NCBI RefSeq assembly: GCF_900005615.1
Contig: NZ_LN832559.1
Location: forward strand, 1,704,837-1,768,836
Direction: 5' to 3'
Length of the DNA stretch: 64,000 nt
Source of the DNA: Paracoccus aminovorans
GTDB lineage: Bacteria; Pseudomonadota; Alphaproteobacteria; Rhodobacterales; Rhodobacteraceae
A model generated the notes under the pieces. It was given only the letters and a program-made list of their open reading frames with translations. It had not been told where the DNA came from and did no database searches. This document shows positions 45,703 to 56,496 of this stretch, in pieces. Both the position numbers and the translations under genes were made by a program. Within the stretch, counting starts at the first letter, position 1. Each line of letters starts with the position of its first letter.

Positions 45703-46752
45703 ATGATTCCGGTCTTCGACGGGCACAATGACTTTCTTCAGCGCATGGTGGCCGCCGGGCCGGACCGTGACCGGCTCTGGCTGCAGGGCGACGGCACCGG
45801 GCACCTGGACCTGCCGCGGATGAAGGCGGGCGGCTTTGCCGGCGGCTTCTTCGCGATCTGGACGCCCTCGCCGCCCGGCCCGGACGATGCGCTGGCGGCG
45901 ATGCTCAAGAAGGACCCACCCTTCGCGCTGGACCTGCCGCCGGAGATTCCCGCCGCCCAGGCCCTGCCCCATGCCATCGCCCAGGCCGGCCAGCTGATGG
46001 CCATGGCGCGGACCGGCACGCTGGACATCTGCCGCACGGCGGCCGAGCTTCGCGCCAGCATCGAGGCCGGCCGCATCGCCGCCATTCTGCACATCGAAGG
46101 CGCCGAGCCGATCCCCGACCTGGACGCGCTGCATGTCTGGCATGCGATGGGCCTGCGCTCGCTGGGGCCGGTCTGGTCGCGACCGACGCGCTACGGCCAT
46201 GGCGTGCCCTTCGCCTTTCCCGCCTCGCCCGACACCGGTCCCGGGCTGACCGAGGCGGGCAAGGAGTTGGTCGGGGAATGCAACCGGCTGCGCATCATGC
46301 TGGATCTGTCGCATCTGAACGAAAAGGGCTTCGACGACGTGGCCCGACTGTCGGACGCGCCGCTGGTCGCCAGCCACAGCTGCGCCCATGCGGTGGCGCC
46401 AAGTTCGCGCAACCTGACCGACCGGCAGCTGGCGGTGATCGCGGAAAGCGGCGGTCTGGTCGGGCTGAACTACGCGGTGGGCTTCCTGCACCCCGAGGGC
46501 CGGCGCGAGCCTATGCACGGTTTCGAGATCATGCTGCGCCATCTCGACCACCTGCTGGCGCATCTGGGCGAAGACGGCGTGGCGCTGGGCTCGGATTTCG
46601 ACGGCGCCGACATGCCGGTGGACCTGGCCGATGCCGGGGCGCTGCAGGCGCTGGTCCAGGCGATGCTGGCGCATGGCTACGGCCGCGAGCTGGTCGAGAA
46701 GATCGCCTGGAAGAACTGGCTGGGGGTGCTGCAACGGACCTGGGGCGCCTGA
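45703..46752 (+). CDS. Membrane dipeptidase-like zinc peptidase (M19)
   Basis: 349 residues. The renal-dipeptidase metal ligands are in DGHND (6-10), the bridging glutamate in AILHIEGAEPIPD, and histidines in LVASHSCAHAV with the aspartate in LGSDFDGADMP. There is no signal peptide or lipid anchor, so it should be cytosolic, as in most bacterial members that cleave D-containing dipeptides. Start ATG 45703 (MIPVFDGHND) after AAAGGACAGCAGC. Confidence 0.92.
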   Translation: MIPVFDGHNDFLQRMVAAGPDRDRLWLQGDGTGHLDLPRMKAGGFAGGFFAIWTPSPPGPDDALAAMLKKDPPFALDLPPEIPAAQALPHAIAQAGQLMAMARTGTLDICRTAAELRASIEAGRIAAILHIEGAEPIPDLDALHVWHAMGLRSLGPVWSRPTRYGHGVPFAFPASPDTGPGLTEAGKELVGECNRLRIMLDLSHLNEKGFDDVARLSDAPLVASHSCAHAVAPSSRNLTDRQLAVIAESGGLVGLNYAVGFLHPEGRREPMHGFEIMLRHLDHLLAHLGEDGVALGSDFDGADMPVDLADAGALQALVQAMLAHGYGRELVEKIAWKNWLGVLQRTWGA

Positions 46753-46883
46753 ACGCCCTTACTTCCGATAATAATCAATGGGATGATCGTCGGGGGCTGC
46801 CGACCCGCACCAAACCGGACACCAGGTAAACAACACCAGGGCGGCCCGCCCCCGTGATCCCAGAATTGCCACGAAACCGGCTT

Positions 46884-46917
46884 GGCGGAAAGCTGTCCCT
46901 TCGGACAGGATTCCGCC
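46884..46917 (-). terminator. ppx: Strong hairpin downstream of ppx
   Basis: GGCGGAA (46884-46890) pairs with TTCCGCC (46911-46917) and, inside a 2x2 mismatch, CTGTCC with GGACAG around a CTTC loop: 13 base pairs in all. It starts 19 bases after the ppx stop. There is no T run on either strand, so it may rather protect the 3' end than terminate intrinsically. Confidence 0.5.
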
Positions 46918-46936
46918 CCGAACGGCCGCGCGGCGG

Positions 46937-48481
46937 TCAATCGGCCGGCGTCACCACGGGTTCCAGATCCAGCGCGGCGGCCAGCGCCCGGAACCGCGCC
47001 TCGGCCACCTCGCCCAACAGCGCCCGGCCGATGCGCGACAGCTTCAACTCCAGCTTCTTCTTCTTGGTCATCAGCTTCAGCGTGCCAGCCTCGGCCGGGT
47101 CCTTGACCGAGAACATGGCGCCGAAGCGCATGGCCTTGCCCAGCACCTCGGCATCGCGGATCTCCTTCTCGGACAGCAGCGCGAACAGCGGCGCCATCGG
47201 CGAGTTGGCCCGGCTGTTCTTGTAGCGGTGCAAGAGCGACAGGCCCAGGAACACCCGCTCGGGATGCGACAGCGCCGCCATGTTCGCCCGGGTCACATTG
47301 TCGAAACAGGCGTCGGCGCGATAGTCGGGATGAGTGCGCCAGGTGGTGTCGTGCAAGAGGCAGGCGGCGCGGATCAGCCGGTCGCGTTCGGGCGGGACAT
47401 CGGCGAACAGCGGTTCGAGGAAATGATACAGCTTCTTGCCGAATCCCGGCATCCGCGCCATCTGCCGCTCGGCAAAGCGCGCCGCCTCGATCAGCGGATC
47501 GCGCGAGCGCAGGCCCGAGGGCATCTGCTCGTAGAGCAGCCCCTCGCGGATGCCGTAGGAGGAGACGGCCAGCGATTTCGGCGCCAGGCTCTGGACCAGC
47601 TGGCGCAGGACCAGGCTGGCCAGCGGCACCAGCTCCATCCGGCTTTGCGAGATGCCGGTGATCGCGCGCATGTCCTGGACCGACTTGCCCGAGATCCACT
47701 TCACCGTGTCCTCGACGGCCTGCGGCGACATGCGGTATTCGTGCAGCACCGTCATCGGATAGCCGACCCGCTCCATGTCCAGCCGGGCGATGGCCCGCCA
47801 CGATCCGCCGACCAGATAGATCTGCTCGTGGCCCCGGCCCAGCCGCGCGGCGGCCGCCTCGATGGCGCTGCGGATATGGTCGCGCAGGCCCGAGGCGCCG
47901 CCCTTGACCTGCTGCAGCCGGAACGGGCCCAGCGGCGTGGTGATGCGGCGCCCGACCCTGCCGTCGGCCACCTCGGCCAGTTCCATCGAGTTGCCGCCGA
48001 TGTCGCAGACCAGGCCCTTGGCGTCCGGCCAGCCCAGCAGCACCCCCTGGGCCGAGAGCCGCGCCTCTTCTTCGCCCTCGATGACATGCAGCTTCAGCCC
48101 GGTTTCCTTCTCGACCGCCTTGCGGAAGGCGGGGCCGTCCTCGGCCTCGCGCACGGCGGCGGTGGCGACGCAAGTCAGGGGGCGGATGCCCATGCCCTCG
48201 GCCAGGGCGGCGAAGCGCCGCAGCGCCACCATGCCGCGCTGCACGCCCTCGGGGTTCAGCCGGCCGGTGCTGGCCAGCCCCTGCCCCAGCCCGGCCATGA
48301 CCTTCTCGTTATAGAAATACGCCGGCGAGCGCGCGGCGCCGTCGAACACCACCATGCGGATCGAGTTCGAGCCCACGTCGACCACCCCGACCCGGCTGAG
48401 CGAGCGTTCCGAGGCCCGCTCGAACAGCGACCGCCCGAAGGGCTCGATGGTTTCTCCGCTTGCGGTGACGATACCGTTCAT
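46937..48481 (-). CDS. ppx: Exopolyphosphatase / Ppx-GppA family phosphatase
   Basis: 514 residues. Actin-like ATPase fold with VVDVGSNSIRMVVFDG (33-48), the catalytic glutamate region CVATAAVREAED, and LVCDIGGNSMELAEV; a C-terminal HD-type domain with CLLHDTTWRTHPDYRADACF. It hydrolyses polyphosphate or pppGpp; the two activities cannot be told apart by sequence. It is transcribed after ppk with a 67-bp gap. The start ATG 48479-48481 follows GAGAGGAA; the longer frame was rejected. Confidence 0.93.
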   Translation of the reverse strand: MNGIVTASGETIEPFGRSLFERASERSLSRVGVVDVGSNSIRMVVFDGAARSPAYFYNEKVMAGLGQGLASTGRLNPEGVQRGMVALRRFAALAEGMGIRPLTCVATAAVREAEDGPAFRKAVEKETGLKLHVIEGEEEARLSAQGVLLGWPDAKGLVCDIGGNSMELAEVADGRVGRRITTPLGPFRLQQVKGGASGLRDHIRSAIEAAAARLGRGHEQIYLVGGSWRAIARLDMERVGYPMTVLHEYRMSPQAVEDTVKWISGKSVQDMRAITGISQSRMELVPLASLVLRQLVQSLAPKSLAVSSYGIREGLLYEQMPSGLRSRDPLIEAARFAERQMARMPGFGKKLYHFLEPLFADVPPERDRLIRAACLLHDTTWRTHPDYRADACFDNVTRANMAALSHPERVFLGLSLLHRYKNSRANSPMAPLFALLSEKEIRDAEVLGKAMRFGAMFSVKDPAEAGTLKLMTKKKKLELKLSRIGRALLGEVAEARFRALAAALDLEPVVTPAD

Positions 48482-48548
48482 CGGGTTCCTCTCGATTCCG
48501 TGACCACGCCGGGGCGCGCGCTTTGGATGGGGCAATTAACCCTTTGCG

Positions 48549-50714
48549 TCAATCCGTCGAGTGCGTCAGGGCCGGAACGTCACGGGCGCCGGCGCTGCCC
48601 CGGCCGGACAATGAAGGGTTTTCCATGAAGAACTTGTGACAGGAAAACAGGTCGTCCCGCCCGGCCGGCAGATAGCGCAGATAGCGCCCGTCGGGCTGCA
48701 GCAGCCAGCTTTGCGCCTCGTCTGCCATGTTCGCCGCCATGATCTGGCTGGTGATCTGGGCCTTCACCGTCTCGTTCATGCATTCGATCAGGGTCTCGAC
48801 CCGGCGCGACAGGTTGCGGCCCATCCAGTCGGCCGAGCTGATGAAGACGCGCGCCCGTTTCGAGGGCAAGGCATGGCCGTTCCCGAAACAGACGATGCGG
48901 GAATGTTCCAGGAACCGGCCGACGATGGACTTGACGCGGATGTTCTCGGACAGGCCGGCGATGCCCGGCCGCAGCCCGCAGATGCCGCGGATCACCAGGT
49001 TGATGCGGACCCCGGCCTGGCTTGCGGCGTAAAGCGCGTCGATCACGTCCTTTTCGATCACGCTGTTCATCTTGGCCCAGATCTCGGCCGGGCGGCCGCG
49101 GCGGGCGAAGTCGGATTCGCGCGCGATCAGCGCCAGCAGCCGCTCCTTGAGGTCGATGGGCGAGATCGCCATGTTCTCCAGCCCGTCGGGCTGGACGTAG
49201 CCGGACAGGAAGTTGAACACCTTGGAGGCGTCGCGTCCCAGCGCCGGATCGCAGGTGAACAGCGACAGGTCGGTATAGATGCGCGCGGTGATCGGGTGAT
49301 AGTTGCCGGTGCCGAAATGGCTGTAGGTCACCAGCTGCTCGCCTTCGCGCCGGACCACGGTGCTGATCTTGGCGTGGGTCTTGTATTGCATGAAGCCATA
49401 GACGACATGGGCGCCCGCGCGTTCCAGCCGGCGGCTCTGGCGGATGTTCGCGGCCTCGTCGAAGCGGGCCTTCAGCTCGATCAGCGCGGTGACGGACTTG
49501 CCCGATTCCGCCGCCTCGCACAGCGCGTCCACGATGGGACTGTCGCGCGAGGTGCGATAGAGCGTCTGCTTGATCGCCAGCACATTCGGATCGCGCGCCG
49601 CCTGGGCCAGAAAGCGGACCACCATGTCGAAGGTCTCGTAGGGGTGGTGCAGCAGCATGTCCTTTTGCCGGATGGCGTCGAACATGTCGCCGTCGTGGTC
49701 CTGCACACGCTCGGGCACGCGCGGGGTGAAGGCGGGCCATTGCAGGTCGCGGCGGCCGTCCAGCACCAGCTCGCGCAGGTCGGCGACGCCCAGAAGCCCT
49801 TCGACCTCGATCACCTCCTCGGGGTCGACGGCGAGCTTTTCCATGATCAGCTGCCGCATGCGGTCGGGGGCGCCGGCGGTGATCTTCAACCGGATGACGC
49901 TGCCGCGGCGGCGGCGCTTCAGCGCGGTCTCGAATTCGCGCACAAGGTCCTCGGCTTCTTCCTCGACCTCAAGATCGCTGTCGCGCAAGACCCGAAAGGC
50001 GCAATGGCCGATGTCGCGATAGCCCGGGAACAGGCTCGGCAGGTGCATCAGCAGCAGGTCTTCCAGCCGCAGGAAGCGCTTGCCGCCGGGCAGCGGCACG
50101 AAACGGGCGATCTGCTGCGGGATCGGCAGCAGCGCCTGCATCCGCTGGCCGTCGCTTTCCCGCGCCAGTTCCAGCGCCAGCGAAAACCCAGCATTGGGGA
50201 TGAAGGGGAACGGGTGCGCCGGGTCGATGGCCAGCGGCGACAGCACCGGGAACACCTGTTCCATGAAATGCCGGCGCAGGAACTCCTCTTCGCCGCGGGT
50301 GATGCGCGAACGCGACAGGATGGTGATCTCGGCCTCTTCCATCTCGCGCCGCAGCCCGTTCCAGACCGATTGCTGCGCGCCCATCAGCCGGCGGGCGTCG
50401 GCATTGACCAGCACCAGCTGCTCGGCCGGCGTCAGCCCGTCGTCCGACAGCGTGGCATTGCCCTCGCGCACCAGCTCGCGCAGCCCGGCGACGCGGACGG
50501 TATAGAATTCGTCCAGGTTGGTGGCGCTGATCGACAGGAAGCGCAGCCGCTCCAACAGCGGCACGCGCGGGTTGCGGGCCTCGTCCAGCACGCGCCAGTT
50601 GAAGGCGAGCCAGCTGATCTCGCGGTTGAAGAAGCGCGCCGGACCTTCGGGCGGGCCGTCGGGCAGGTCGCGCGGGGCGGGAAACGAGGATTTCAGGAAA
50701 TCGGCCTGGGTCAT
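48549..50714 (-). CDS. ppk: Polyphosphate kinase 1
   Basis: Makes polyphosphate from ATP at the membrane; 721 residues. N-terminal [19 protein letters not shown], the phosphorylated histidine in [14 protein letters not shown] (about residue 445), and the HKD-like second histidine region in [20 protein letters not shown] followed by [17 protein letters not shown]. It stands between hdaA and ppx on the same strand, an arrangement common in Rhodobacterales, so synthesis and degradation of polyphosphate are co-transcribed. Confidence 0.96.
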   Translation of the reverse strand: MTQADFLKSSFPAPRDLPDGPPEGPARFFNREISWLAFNWRVLDEARNPRVPLLERLRFLSISATNLDEFYTVRVAGLRELVREGNATLSDDGLTPAEQLVLVNADARRLMGAQQSVWNGLRREMEEAEITILSRSRITRGEEEFLRRHFMEQVFPVLSPLAIDPAHPFPFIPNAGFSLALELARESDGQRMQALLPIPQQIARFVPLPGGKRFLRLEDLLLMHLPSLFPGYRDIGHCAFRVLRDSDLEVEEEAEDLVREFETALKRRRRGSVIRLKITAGAPDRMRQLIMEKLAVDPEEVIEVEGLLGVADLRELVLDGRRDLQWPAFTPRVPERVQDHDGDMFDAIRQKDMLLHHPYETFDMVVRFLAQAARDPNVLAIKQTLYRTSRDSPIVDALCEAAESGKSVTALIELKARFDEAANIRQSRRLERAGAHVVYGFMQYKTHAKISTVVRREGEQLVTYSHFGTGNYHPITARIYTDLSLFTCDPALGRDASKVFNFLSGYVQPDGLENMAISPIDLKERLLALIARESDFARRGRPAEIWAKMNSVIEKDVIDALYAASQAGVRINLVIRGICGLRPGIAGLSENIRVKSIVGRFLEHSRIVCFGNGHALPSKRARVFISSADWMGRNLSRRVETLIECMNETVKAQITSQIMAANMADEAQSWLLQPDGRYLRYLPAGRDDLFSCHKFFMENPSLSGRGSAGARDVPALTHSTD

Positions 50715-50760
50715 GTCTGGGATTCGGCAATAAGGAGGAACTTGGGAACGGAATGTCGGA

Positions 50761-51450
50761 TCATGTGTCGGCGGGGGCGAGCTTGTCCAGAAGCTCGGCC
50801 GCCAAGCGGCGGGTGATGGCGCGGCGGCCGGCCAGCGATTCCCGGTCGATGGCGGCGACCAGCCGCCGCGCCAGGTCCAGGTCGCGCTCCATGCGCAACG
50901 CCAGCCAGTCGATCACCTCGGGCGGCGCCTGCAACTGGCGGTCGGCGAAAAGCTTGACCAGCACCGCCGGCAGCAGCGCGTCGTCGGGCGGACCCAAGAG
51001 CGCCTGCGCCGCCGTCTCCAGCCGCGAGCGCAGGTCCGGCAGGCGCAGCCCCCAGTCGCGCGGCGCGGCGCGGGCCGAGATCAGCAGCAGCGAATGCCGG
51101 GCGCCTGCCAGGTTCCACAGGTGGAAGAGCCCCTGCTCGGCCTCGGGCTTGCCGCCGATTTCCTCGGCGTCCTCGATCACCAGCGCGCCGCCTTCGGGCA
51201 CCAGCTCGTCGGCATTGGCGGGGGTCAGGGTCCAGGCTTGCGTGACATGGGCGTCCTGTTCGGACGCCCAGACCCCGCAGAGATGCGTCTTGCCCGCCCC
51301 CGGCCCGCCGATCAGCAACAGCCGGCCCTGCGGCCAGCGCGCCGGAGCATCCAGCATCGCCCGGGCGTCGCGGTTGGCGCCGGTGGTCAGGAAATCCTCG
51401 CGCGACAGCGCGGGCGGGATCGTCAGATCCAGGGCAAGCTGGCGGGCCAA
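50761..51450 (-). CDS. hdaA: HdaA-like DnaA-family regulator of replication initiation
   Basis: 229 residues resembling the AAA+ core of DnaA without domain IV: Walker [10 protein letters not shown] (48-56), Walker B region [13 protein letters not shown], sensor [13 protein letters not shown], and arginine-finger region [11 protein letters not shown]. In Caulobacter HdaA promotes hydrolysis of DnaA-ATP with the beta clamp. The N-terminal QLALDL is the clamp-binding motif of this family. ppk follows after 46 bp. Confidence 0.9.
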   Translation of the reverse strand: MARQLALDLTIPPALSREDFLTTGANRDARAMLDAPARWPQGRLLLIGGPGAGKTHLCGVWASEQDAHVTQAWTLTPANADELVPEGGALVIEDAEEIGGKPEAEQGLFHLWNLAGARHSLLLISARAAPRDWGLRLPDLRSRLETAAQALLGPPDDALLPAVLVKLFADRQLQAPPEVIDWLALRMERDLDLARRLVAAIDRESLAGRRAITRRLAAELLDKLAPADT

Positions 51451-51453
51451 GAA

Positions 51454-52782
51454 TCAGTCGTCCTTGCGCTTCTGTTCACGGTCCTGCCTTTCGGCCTCGC
51501 GGGCCGCGGCATGCAGCTCGACCGGCGAGGGCGGGCCTTCGGGATCGATGTCGGGCAGCTTGCGCTTCTCGGCCCGGTCCTGGCGTTCCTCGACCAGATC
51601 GGCCAGCTCTTCCTGGCGCTGGATCTCGGCCACGCGCACGTCATGCGACAGCTGCGCCAGGCGGCGGATATGGGCGGTGGTGCCCCGCGGCACCAGTTCG
51701 ATCAGCGTCGGCGGCGCGGGCGGCGCCGGCACCTCGCGCCCGGTATAGAGGGCGCTTTCCTTGTAGCGGCCGGCGGCGAAGCGCACCAGCACGCCCAGGG
51801 CGGCGGCCAGCGGCACCGCGACCAGAAGCCCGACGAAGCCGAAGAGCGTGCCGAACACGGTCAGGGCCAGCATCAGCCAGACCGGATGCAGCCCCACCGA
51901 GGTGCCGACGATCTTGGGTTGCAGGAAATTGCCCTCGACGAACTGGCCGGCGGCAAAGATCGCGACCACGGCGGCGATCCAGACCGGATCGCCCCAGAAG
52001 CTGAACAGCGCCACCCCGATGGCGGTGGCGCCGCCGATCAGCACCCCCACATAGGGGATGAAGGACAGCGAGGCCGCCATGACCCCGATGGCGACGCCGA
52101 AGGGCAGCCCGACCGCGCCCAGCCCGATGGAATAGAAGGTGCCGAGGATCAGGATCACCAGCCCCTGCCCGCGCACGAATCCCGACAGCGCCTTGTCGAT
52201 GTCGCGGGCCAGCGCGCGGATGGTGTCGGCATGGTCGCGCGGCAGCAGCTCGTCCAGCCGTGCCACCATGGCGTCCCAGTCGAGCAGCAGGTAGAAGGCC
52301 ACCACCGGCGCCACCACCAAGAGCATCAGCACGCCGAAGACCCCCATGACCGAGCCGAGCACGGTCGAGACCAGCTGGCCGCCCTTGGCGCTGATGGTCT
52401 TGCCGAGATCGGTCAGCGCGGTGTTGACGGTGCTGCCCTCGGTAAAGATCTCGGGGAAGCGGTTCATCAGGAACTGCTGCAGCTGCTCGGCCATCTGCGG
52501 CGCGGTGTTGATCAGGGCGGTGGTCTGTTCGATCAGCAGCGGCACCAGCATCAGCACCACCGCGACCAGGATCAGGATCGCGGCCAGGGTGATGACCACC
52601 ACCGCCAGCGTCCGCGATAGGCCCAGCCGCTCCAGCCGGTCGGCCAGCGGGTCCAGCAGATAGGCGACGGCGGCGCCCAGGATGAAGGGCATCATCGCAT
52701 TGCCCAGGCCCCAGAGCGCCAGCAGCACAAGCAGCCCCGCCCCGCCCCAGTACCAGACCTGTTTCTGCACCGGCAGCTGCAT
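51454..52782 (-). CDS. AI-2E/PerM-family membrane protein
   Basis: 442 residues with about eight membrane helices in the AI-2E transporter pattern: a large periplasmic loop after helix 3 (residues about 90-150), the AFYLLLDWDAMVARLDELLP segment, SFIPYVGVLIGGATAIG, and a QPKIVGTSVGLHP loop. The charged cytosolic C-terminal tail (from about 360) is longer than usual. Substrate unknown (proposed for autoinducer-2 or ion/proton exchange in other species). hdaA follows 3 bp after its stop. Confidence 0.9.
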   Translation of the reverse strand: MQLPVQKQVWYWGGAGLLVLLALWGLGNAMMPFILGAAVAYLLDPLADRLERLGLSRTLAVVVITLAAILILVAVVLMLVPLLIEQTTALINTAPQMAEQLQQFLMNRFPEIFTEGSTVNTALTDLGKTISAKGGQLVSTVLGSVMGVFGVLMLLVVAPVVAFYLLLDWDAMVARLDELLPRDHADTIRALARDIDKALSGFVRGQGLVILILGTFYSIGLGAVGLPFGVAIGVMAASLSFIPYVGVLIGGATAIGVALFSFWGDPVWIAAVVAIFAAGQFVEGNFLQPKIVGTSVGLHPVWLMLALTVFGTLFGFVGLLVAVPLAAALGVLVRFAAGRYKESALYTGREVPAPPAPPTLIELVPRGTTAHIRRLAQLSHDVRVAEIQRQEELADLVEERQDRAEKRKLPDIDPEGPPSPVELHAAAREAERQDREQKRKDD

Positions 52783-52903
52783 CGGCTCTCTCCTGTCGCG
52801 ACTCTGCCCTATGTGGAACGTCGCGGCGCCGCATGCAAGGAAGGCCGTTGCCCCCTGCGGCGCTCTGCGCTAACCCGTGCCGGCCCATATCGAGGATTTC
52901 GCC

Positions 52904-54256
52904 ATGCGTCTTACGCGCTATTTCATGCCCGTTCTGAAGGAAGACCCCAAAGAGGCCCAGATCGTCAGCCACCGGCTGATGCTGCGTGCCGGCATGATCA
53001 AGCAGCAGGCGGCGGGCATCTATTCCTGGCTGCCGATGGGCTTCAAGGTGCTGGGCAACATCCAGCGCATCGTGCACGAGGAACAGGCCCGCGCCGGCCA
53101 TATCGCCATGCTGATGCCGACCCTGCAACCGGCCGACCTGTGGCGCGAAAGCGGCCGCTACGACGACTACGGCGAAGAGATGCTGCGCATCAACGACCGC
53201 CACAAGCGCGACCTGCTCTACGGGCCCACCAACGAAGAGATGATCACCGACATCTTCCGGTCGCACGTGAACAGCTACAAGGACCTGCCGCTGACGCTGT
53301 ATCACATCCAGTGGAAGTTCCGCGACGAGATCCGCCCCCGCTTCGGCGTCATGCGCGGCCGCGAATTCCTGATGAAGGACGGCTACAATTTCGACCTGAC
53401 CAAGGAAGACGCGCTGCACGCCTACAACCGGCACCTGGTCAGCTATCTGCGCACCTATGAACGCATGGGCCTGCAGGCGATCCCGATGCGCGCCGACGGC
53501 GGCCCGATCGGCGGCGACTATACGCATGAATTCCTGGTGCTGGCCGAGACCGGCGAATCCGAGGTCTTCTACGACAGCGAGATCACCGACCTGAAGTTCG
53601 GCACCCGCGCCATCGACTATGACAGCGTCGAGGAATGCCAGGCGGTGCTGGAGGAATTCACCAGCCGCTACGCCCGCACCGACGAGACCCATGACGAGGC
53701 GCTGTTCGCCCAGGTCCCCGAGGAACGCCGCCGTTCCGCGCGCGGCATCGAGGTCGGGCAGATCTTCTATTTCGGCACCAAATATTCCGAGCCGATGGGC
53801 GCCACCGTCGTCGGTCCCGACGGCGCCCGCGTGCCGGTGCACATGGGTTCGCACGGCATCGGCGTCTCGCGCCTTCTGGGGGCCATCATCGAGGCGAGCC
53901 ACGACGACAAGGGCATCATCTGGCCCGAGGGCGTGACCCCCTTTCATGTCGGCATCGTCAACCTGAAACAGGGCGACGCCTCGACCGACAGCGCCTGCGA
54001 AGCGCTTTACGCCGAACTGAAAACGCAGGGCTTCGACCCGCTCTACGACGACCGGGACGAGCGCGCGGGGGCGAAATTCGCCACCATGGACCTGATCGGC
54101 CTGCCCTGGCGCATCACCGTCGGGCCGCGCGGGTTGGCGGCGAACAAGGTCGAGTTGACCTCGCGCCGCACGGGCACATCGGTCGAGATGTCGCCGCAGG
54201 ACGCGGTGGCGCGGCTGAAGGAGATCTATCGGCCGGTGTTCGACGCGGCGAAGTGA
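52904..54256 (+). CDS. proS: Prolyl-tRNA synthetase (short alphaproteobacterial type)
   Basis: 450 residues, class II aminoacyl-tRNA synthetase without the YbaK-like editing insertion, the form normal in Alphaproteobacteria. Motif 2 is [20 protein letters not shown], motif 3 [15 protein letters not shown], and [11 protein letters not shown] and [12 protein letters not shown] lie in the active site. Start ATG 52904 ([13 protein letters not shown]) is the family start; a GTG 9 codons upstream is unlikely. The dispersed repeat begins 25 bases after the stop. Confidence 0.95.
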   Translation: MRLTRYFMPVLKEDPKEAQIVSHRLMLRAGMIKQQAAGIYSWLPMGFKVLGNIQRIVHEEQARAGHIAMLMPTLQPADLWRESGRYDDYGEEMLRINDRHKRDLLYGPTNEEMITDIFRSHVNSYKDLPLTLYHIQWKFRDEIRPRFGVMRGREFLMKDGYNFDLTKEDALHAYNRHLVSYLRTYERMGLQAIPMRADGGPIGGDYTHEFLVLAETGESEVFYDSEITDLKFGTRAIDYDSVEECQAVLEEFTSRYARTDETHDEALFAQVPEERRRSARGIEVGQIFYFGTKYSEPMGATVVGPDGARVPVHMGSHGIGVSRLLGAIIEASHDDKGIIWPEGVTPFHVGIVNLKQGDASTDSACEALYAELKTQGFDPLYDDRDERAGAKFATMDLIGLPWRITVGPRGLAANKVELTSRRTGTSVEMSPQDAVARLKEIYRPVFDAAK

Positions 54257-54281
54257 AGGCCCGGGCGCGGCCTTGCGCCAT

Positions 54282-54379
54282 GGATATTTGCGAAGCGGTG
54301 AAAATGGCGGGTGGCGCGCCTTGCCGGCGCCGCCGGGCATGCGGCGCGGTCGCATGAGTATTTGGGGAACGAAGAAGCG
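54282..54379. repeat. Two direct copies of the GTATTTGG-type repeat after proS
   Basis: Copy one at 54282-54307 (GGATATTTGCGAAGCGG and then TGAAAATGG) and copy two at 54356-54379 (GAGTATTTGGGGAACGAAG) flank a GC-rich centre with self-complementary GGCGCGCC-type stretches. Unlike the ubiH locus, the copies here are in the same orientation. This whole block lies between the proS stop and the -35-like TTGACA (54394-54399) ahead of gmd. Confidence 0.5.
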
Positions 54380-54451
54380 CCTGCCCCGCGCTGTTGACAA
54401 GGCCGGTGGCGCGGCCTCCCCTGTGGCGCGAGTTGGGCAAGGAGGCCGGTC

Positions 54452-55573
54452 GTGAAGAAGGCGCTGATCACCGGGGTGACGGGACAGGACGGGTCCTATC
54501 TGGCCGAGTTCCTGCTGGAAAAGGGTTACGAGGTGCATGGCATCAAGCGCCGCGCCTCGTCCTTCAACACCCAGCGGGTCGATCATATCTTTCAGGACCC
54601 GCATGAGGCCGGAGCGCGTTTCTTCCTGCATTACGGCGATTTGACCGACACGTCGAACCTGACGCGGATCATGGCCGAGGTGCGCCCGGACGAGGTCTAT
54701 AACCTCGGCGCGCAATCCCATGTCGCCGTCAGTTTCGAGGCGCCGGAATATACCGCCGATGTCGATGCGCTCGGCGCGCTTCGGCTCTTGGAAGCGATCC
54801 GCTTCCTGGGGCTCGAGAAAGCGACGCGCTATTACCAGGCCTCGACCTCCGAGCTTTACGGGCTGGTGCGCGAGAGCCCGCAGACCGAACGCACCCCCTT
54901 CCATCCGCGCAGCCCCTATGCCGTGGCCAAGCTCTATGCCTATTGGATCGCGGTGAACTATCGCGAGGCCTACGGGATGTTCGCCTGCAACGGCATCCTC
55001 TTCAACCACGAGAGCCCGCGCCGGGGCGAGACCTTCGTCACCCGCAAGATCACCCGCGGGCTGGCCAATATCGCACAGGGGCTGGAGCGCTGCCTTTACA
55101 TGGGCAACCTGGACGCGCTGCGCGACTGGGGCCATGCGCGGGATTACGTGCGGATGCAATGGCTGATGCTGCAATGCGATGCGCCCGACGACTATGTCGT
55201 CGCCACCGGCGAGCAGCATTCGGTGCGCCAGTTCCTGATCTGGGCGGCGGCCGAACTTGGATTGGAACTGGAGTTCCGCGGCACGGGCGTCGACGAGGTC
55301 GCGGCGGTCGTCTCGGTCACCGGCGACCGGGCGCCGGCCGTGCGGCCGGGCGACGTGGTGATGCGGGTCGATCCGAAATATTTCCGCCCGGCCGAGGTCG
55401 CGACCCTGCTGGGCGACGCCTCGAAGGCACATCAGCGCCTGGGCTGGCGCCCCGAGACCGGGCTCCGCGAGATGATCGCCGAGATGGTAGCGACCGATCT
55501 GACCCTGGCGCGAGGCCATGCGCTGCTGGCGCGGCACGGTATGGCTCGGCCCGTCGCCGGCGAGGGGCAATGA
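54452..55573 (+). CDS. gmd: GDP-mannose 4,6-dehydratase
   Basis: 373-residue NADP-dependent short-chain dehydrogenase producing GDP-4-keto-6-deoxy-D-mannose. [19 protein letters not shown] (nucleotide binding), catalytic threonine/glutamate in [10 protein letters not shown], and the YxxxK pair in [32 protein letters not shown] is the tetramer arm signature. The start is GTG 54452, with AAGGAGG 7 bases before it. TTGACA at 54394 may be its -35, but no good -10 follows. First gene of the glycan operon; its stop overlaps the next ATG. Confidence 0.95.
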   Translation: MKKALITGVTGQDGSYLAEFLLEKGYEVHGIKRRASSFNTQRVDHIFQDPHEAGARFFLHYGDLTDTSNLTRIMAEVRPDEVYNLGAQSHVAVSFEAPEYTADVDALGALRLLEAIRFLGLEKATRYYQASTSELYGLVRESPQTERTPFHPRSPYAVAKLYAYWIAVNYREAYGMFACNGILFNHESPRRGETFVTRKITRGLANIAQGLERCLYMGNLDALRDWGHARDYVRMQWLMLQCDAPDDYVVATGEQHSVRQFLIWAAAELGLELEFRGTGVDEVAAVVSVTGDRAPAVRPGDVVMRVDPKYFRPAEVATLLGDASKAHQRLGWRPETGLREMIAEMVATDLTLARGHALLARHGMARPVAGEGQ

Positions 55574-56496
55574 TGACGCGGCTGCTGCTGACCGGCGGCA
55601 CCGGCATGGTGGGTCGCAACCTGCTGGCGCATCCGGGCATCGCCGCGTGGCAGGTCATGGCGCCGTCCCGCGCGGAACTGGACCTTTGCGATGCGGCGGC
55701 AACCCGAGACTGGCTGCTGCGCCATCGGCCCCAGGCCGTGGTCCATGCCGCCGGCCGGGTGGGCGGCATCCAGGCCAATATCGCCGAGCCGGTGCGGTTC
55801 CTGGAGGAAAACGCCCGCATCGGCCTGAACCTGATCGCCGCCTGCCGGGCGGCGCGGGTGCCGGTGCTGCTGAATCTCAGTTCCAGCTGCGTCTATCCCC
55901 GGGACCTCGGTCGCGACCTTGCCGAGGAACAGGTCCTGACCGGCACGCTGGAACCCACGAACGAAGGCTATGCGCTGGCCAAGATCATGGTGATGCGGCT
56001 GGTCGAATATGCCGGCCGCGAGGACCCGGGCCTGTCGTGGCGCACGCTGATCCCCTGCAACCTCTACGGGCCGCACGACAGCTTCGATCCCGCGCGCTCG
56101 CATCTGCTGCCGGCGATCATCGACAAACTGCATCGCGCGAAGGTCGCGGGCGCGGACGAGGTCGTGATCTGGGGCGACGGCACGGCGCGGCGCGAGTTCA
56201 TGTATGCGCCCGACCTCGCCGATGCGATCCTGCGGGCGCTGGCCGATCCGGGCGCGGTGCCGCCGGTGATGAATGTCGGCCCGGGCGAGGATCATTCCAT
56301 CGACGACTATTACCGCATCGCCGCCGAGGTGATCGGCTGGCGGGGCCGTTTTCGCCACGACCCGACCCGGCCCGTCGGCATGCGGCAAAAGCTGCTCTCG
56401 GTGGCGCGGCAGGCCGCCTGGGGCTGGGCGCCTGCGACGCCCTTGCGCGCGGGCATTGCCGCGACCTACCAGCATTACCTGGAGCATCACGCATGA
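55570..56496 (+). CDS. GDP-4-keto-6-deoxy-mannose epimerase/reductase (Fcl or ColC type)
   Basis: 308 residues, SDR fold: [35 protein letters not shown], catalytic serine in [13 protein letters not shown] and YxxxK in [13 protein letters not shown], with [20 protein letters not shown] as the family hallmark. Homologues make GDP-L-fucose (Fcl) or, acting after a 3-dehydratase, GDP-colitose (ColC). Because a ColD-type gene overlaps its 3' end, the ColC function is the better prediction. Start ATG 55570 overlaps the gmd stop. Confidence 0.92.
   Translation: MMTRLLLTGGTGMVGRNLLAHPGIAAWQVMAPSRAELDLCDAAATRDWLLRHRPQAVVHAAGRVGGIQANIAEPVRFLEENARIGLNLIAACRAARVPVLLNLSSSCVYPRDLGRDLAEEQVLTGTLEPTNEGYALAKIMVMRLVEYAGREDPGLSWRTLIPCNLYGPHDSFDPARSHLLPAIIDKLHRAKVAGADEVVIWGDGTARREFMYAPDLADAILRALADPGAVPPVMNVGPGEDHSIDDYYRIAAEVIGWRGRFRHDPTRPVGMRQKLLSVARQAAWGWAPATPLRAGIAATYQHYLEHHA

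Noticed and set aside
51641..55570. 1300-codon minus-strand frame across the PerM, proS and gmd region
   Set aside because: Shadow of proS and gmd plus an alternative frame of the PerM gene; repetitive His/Gln/Gly composition.
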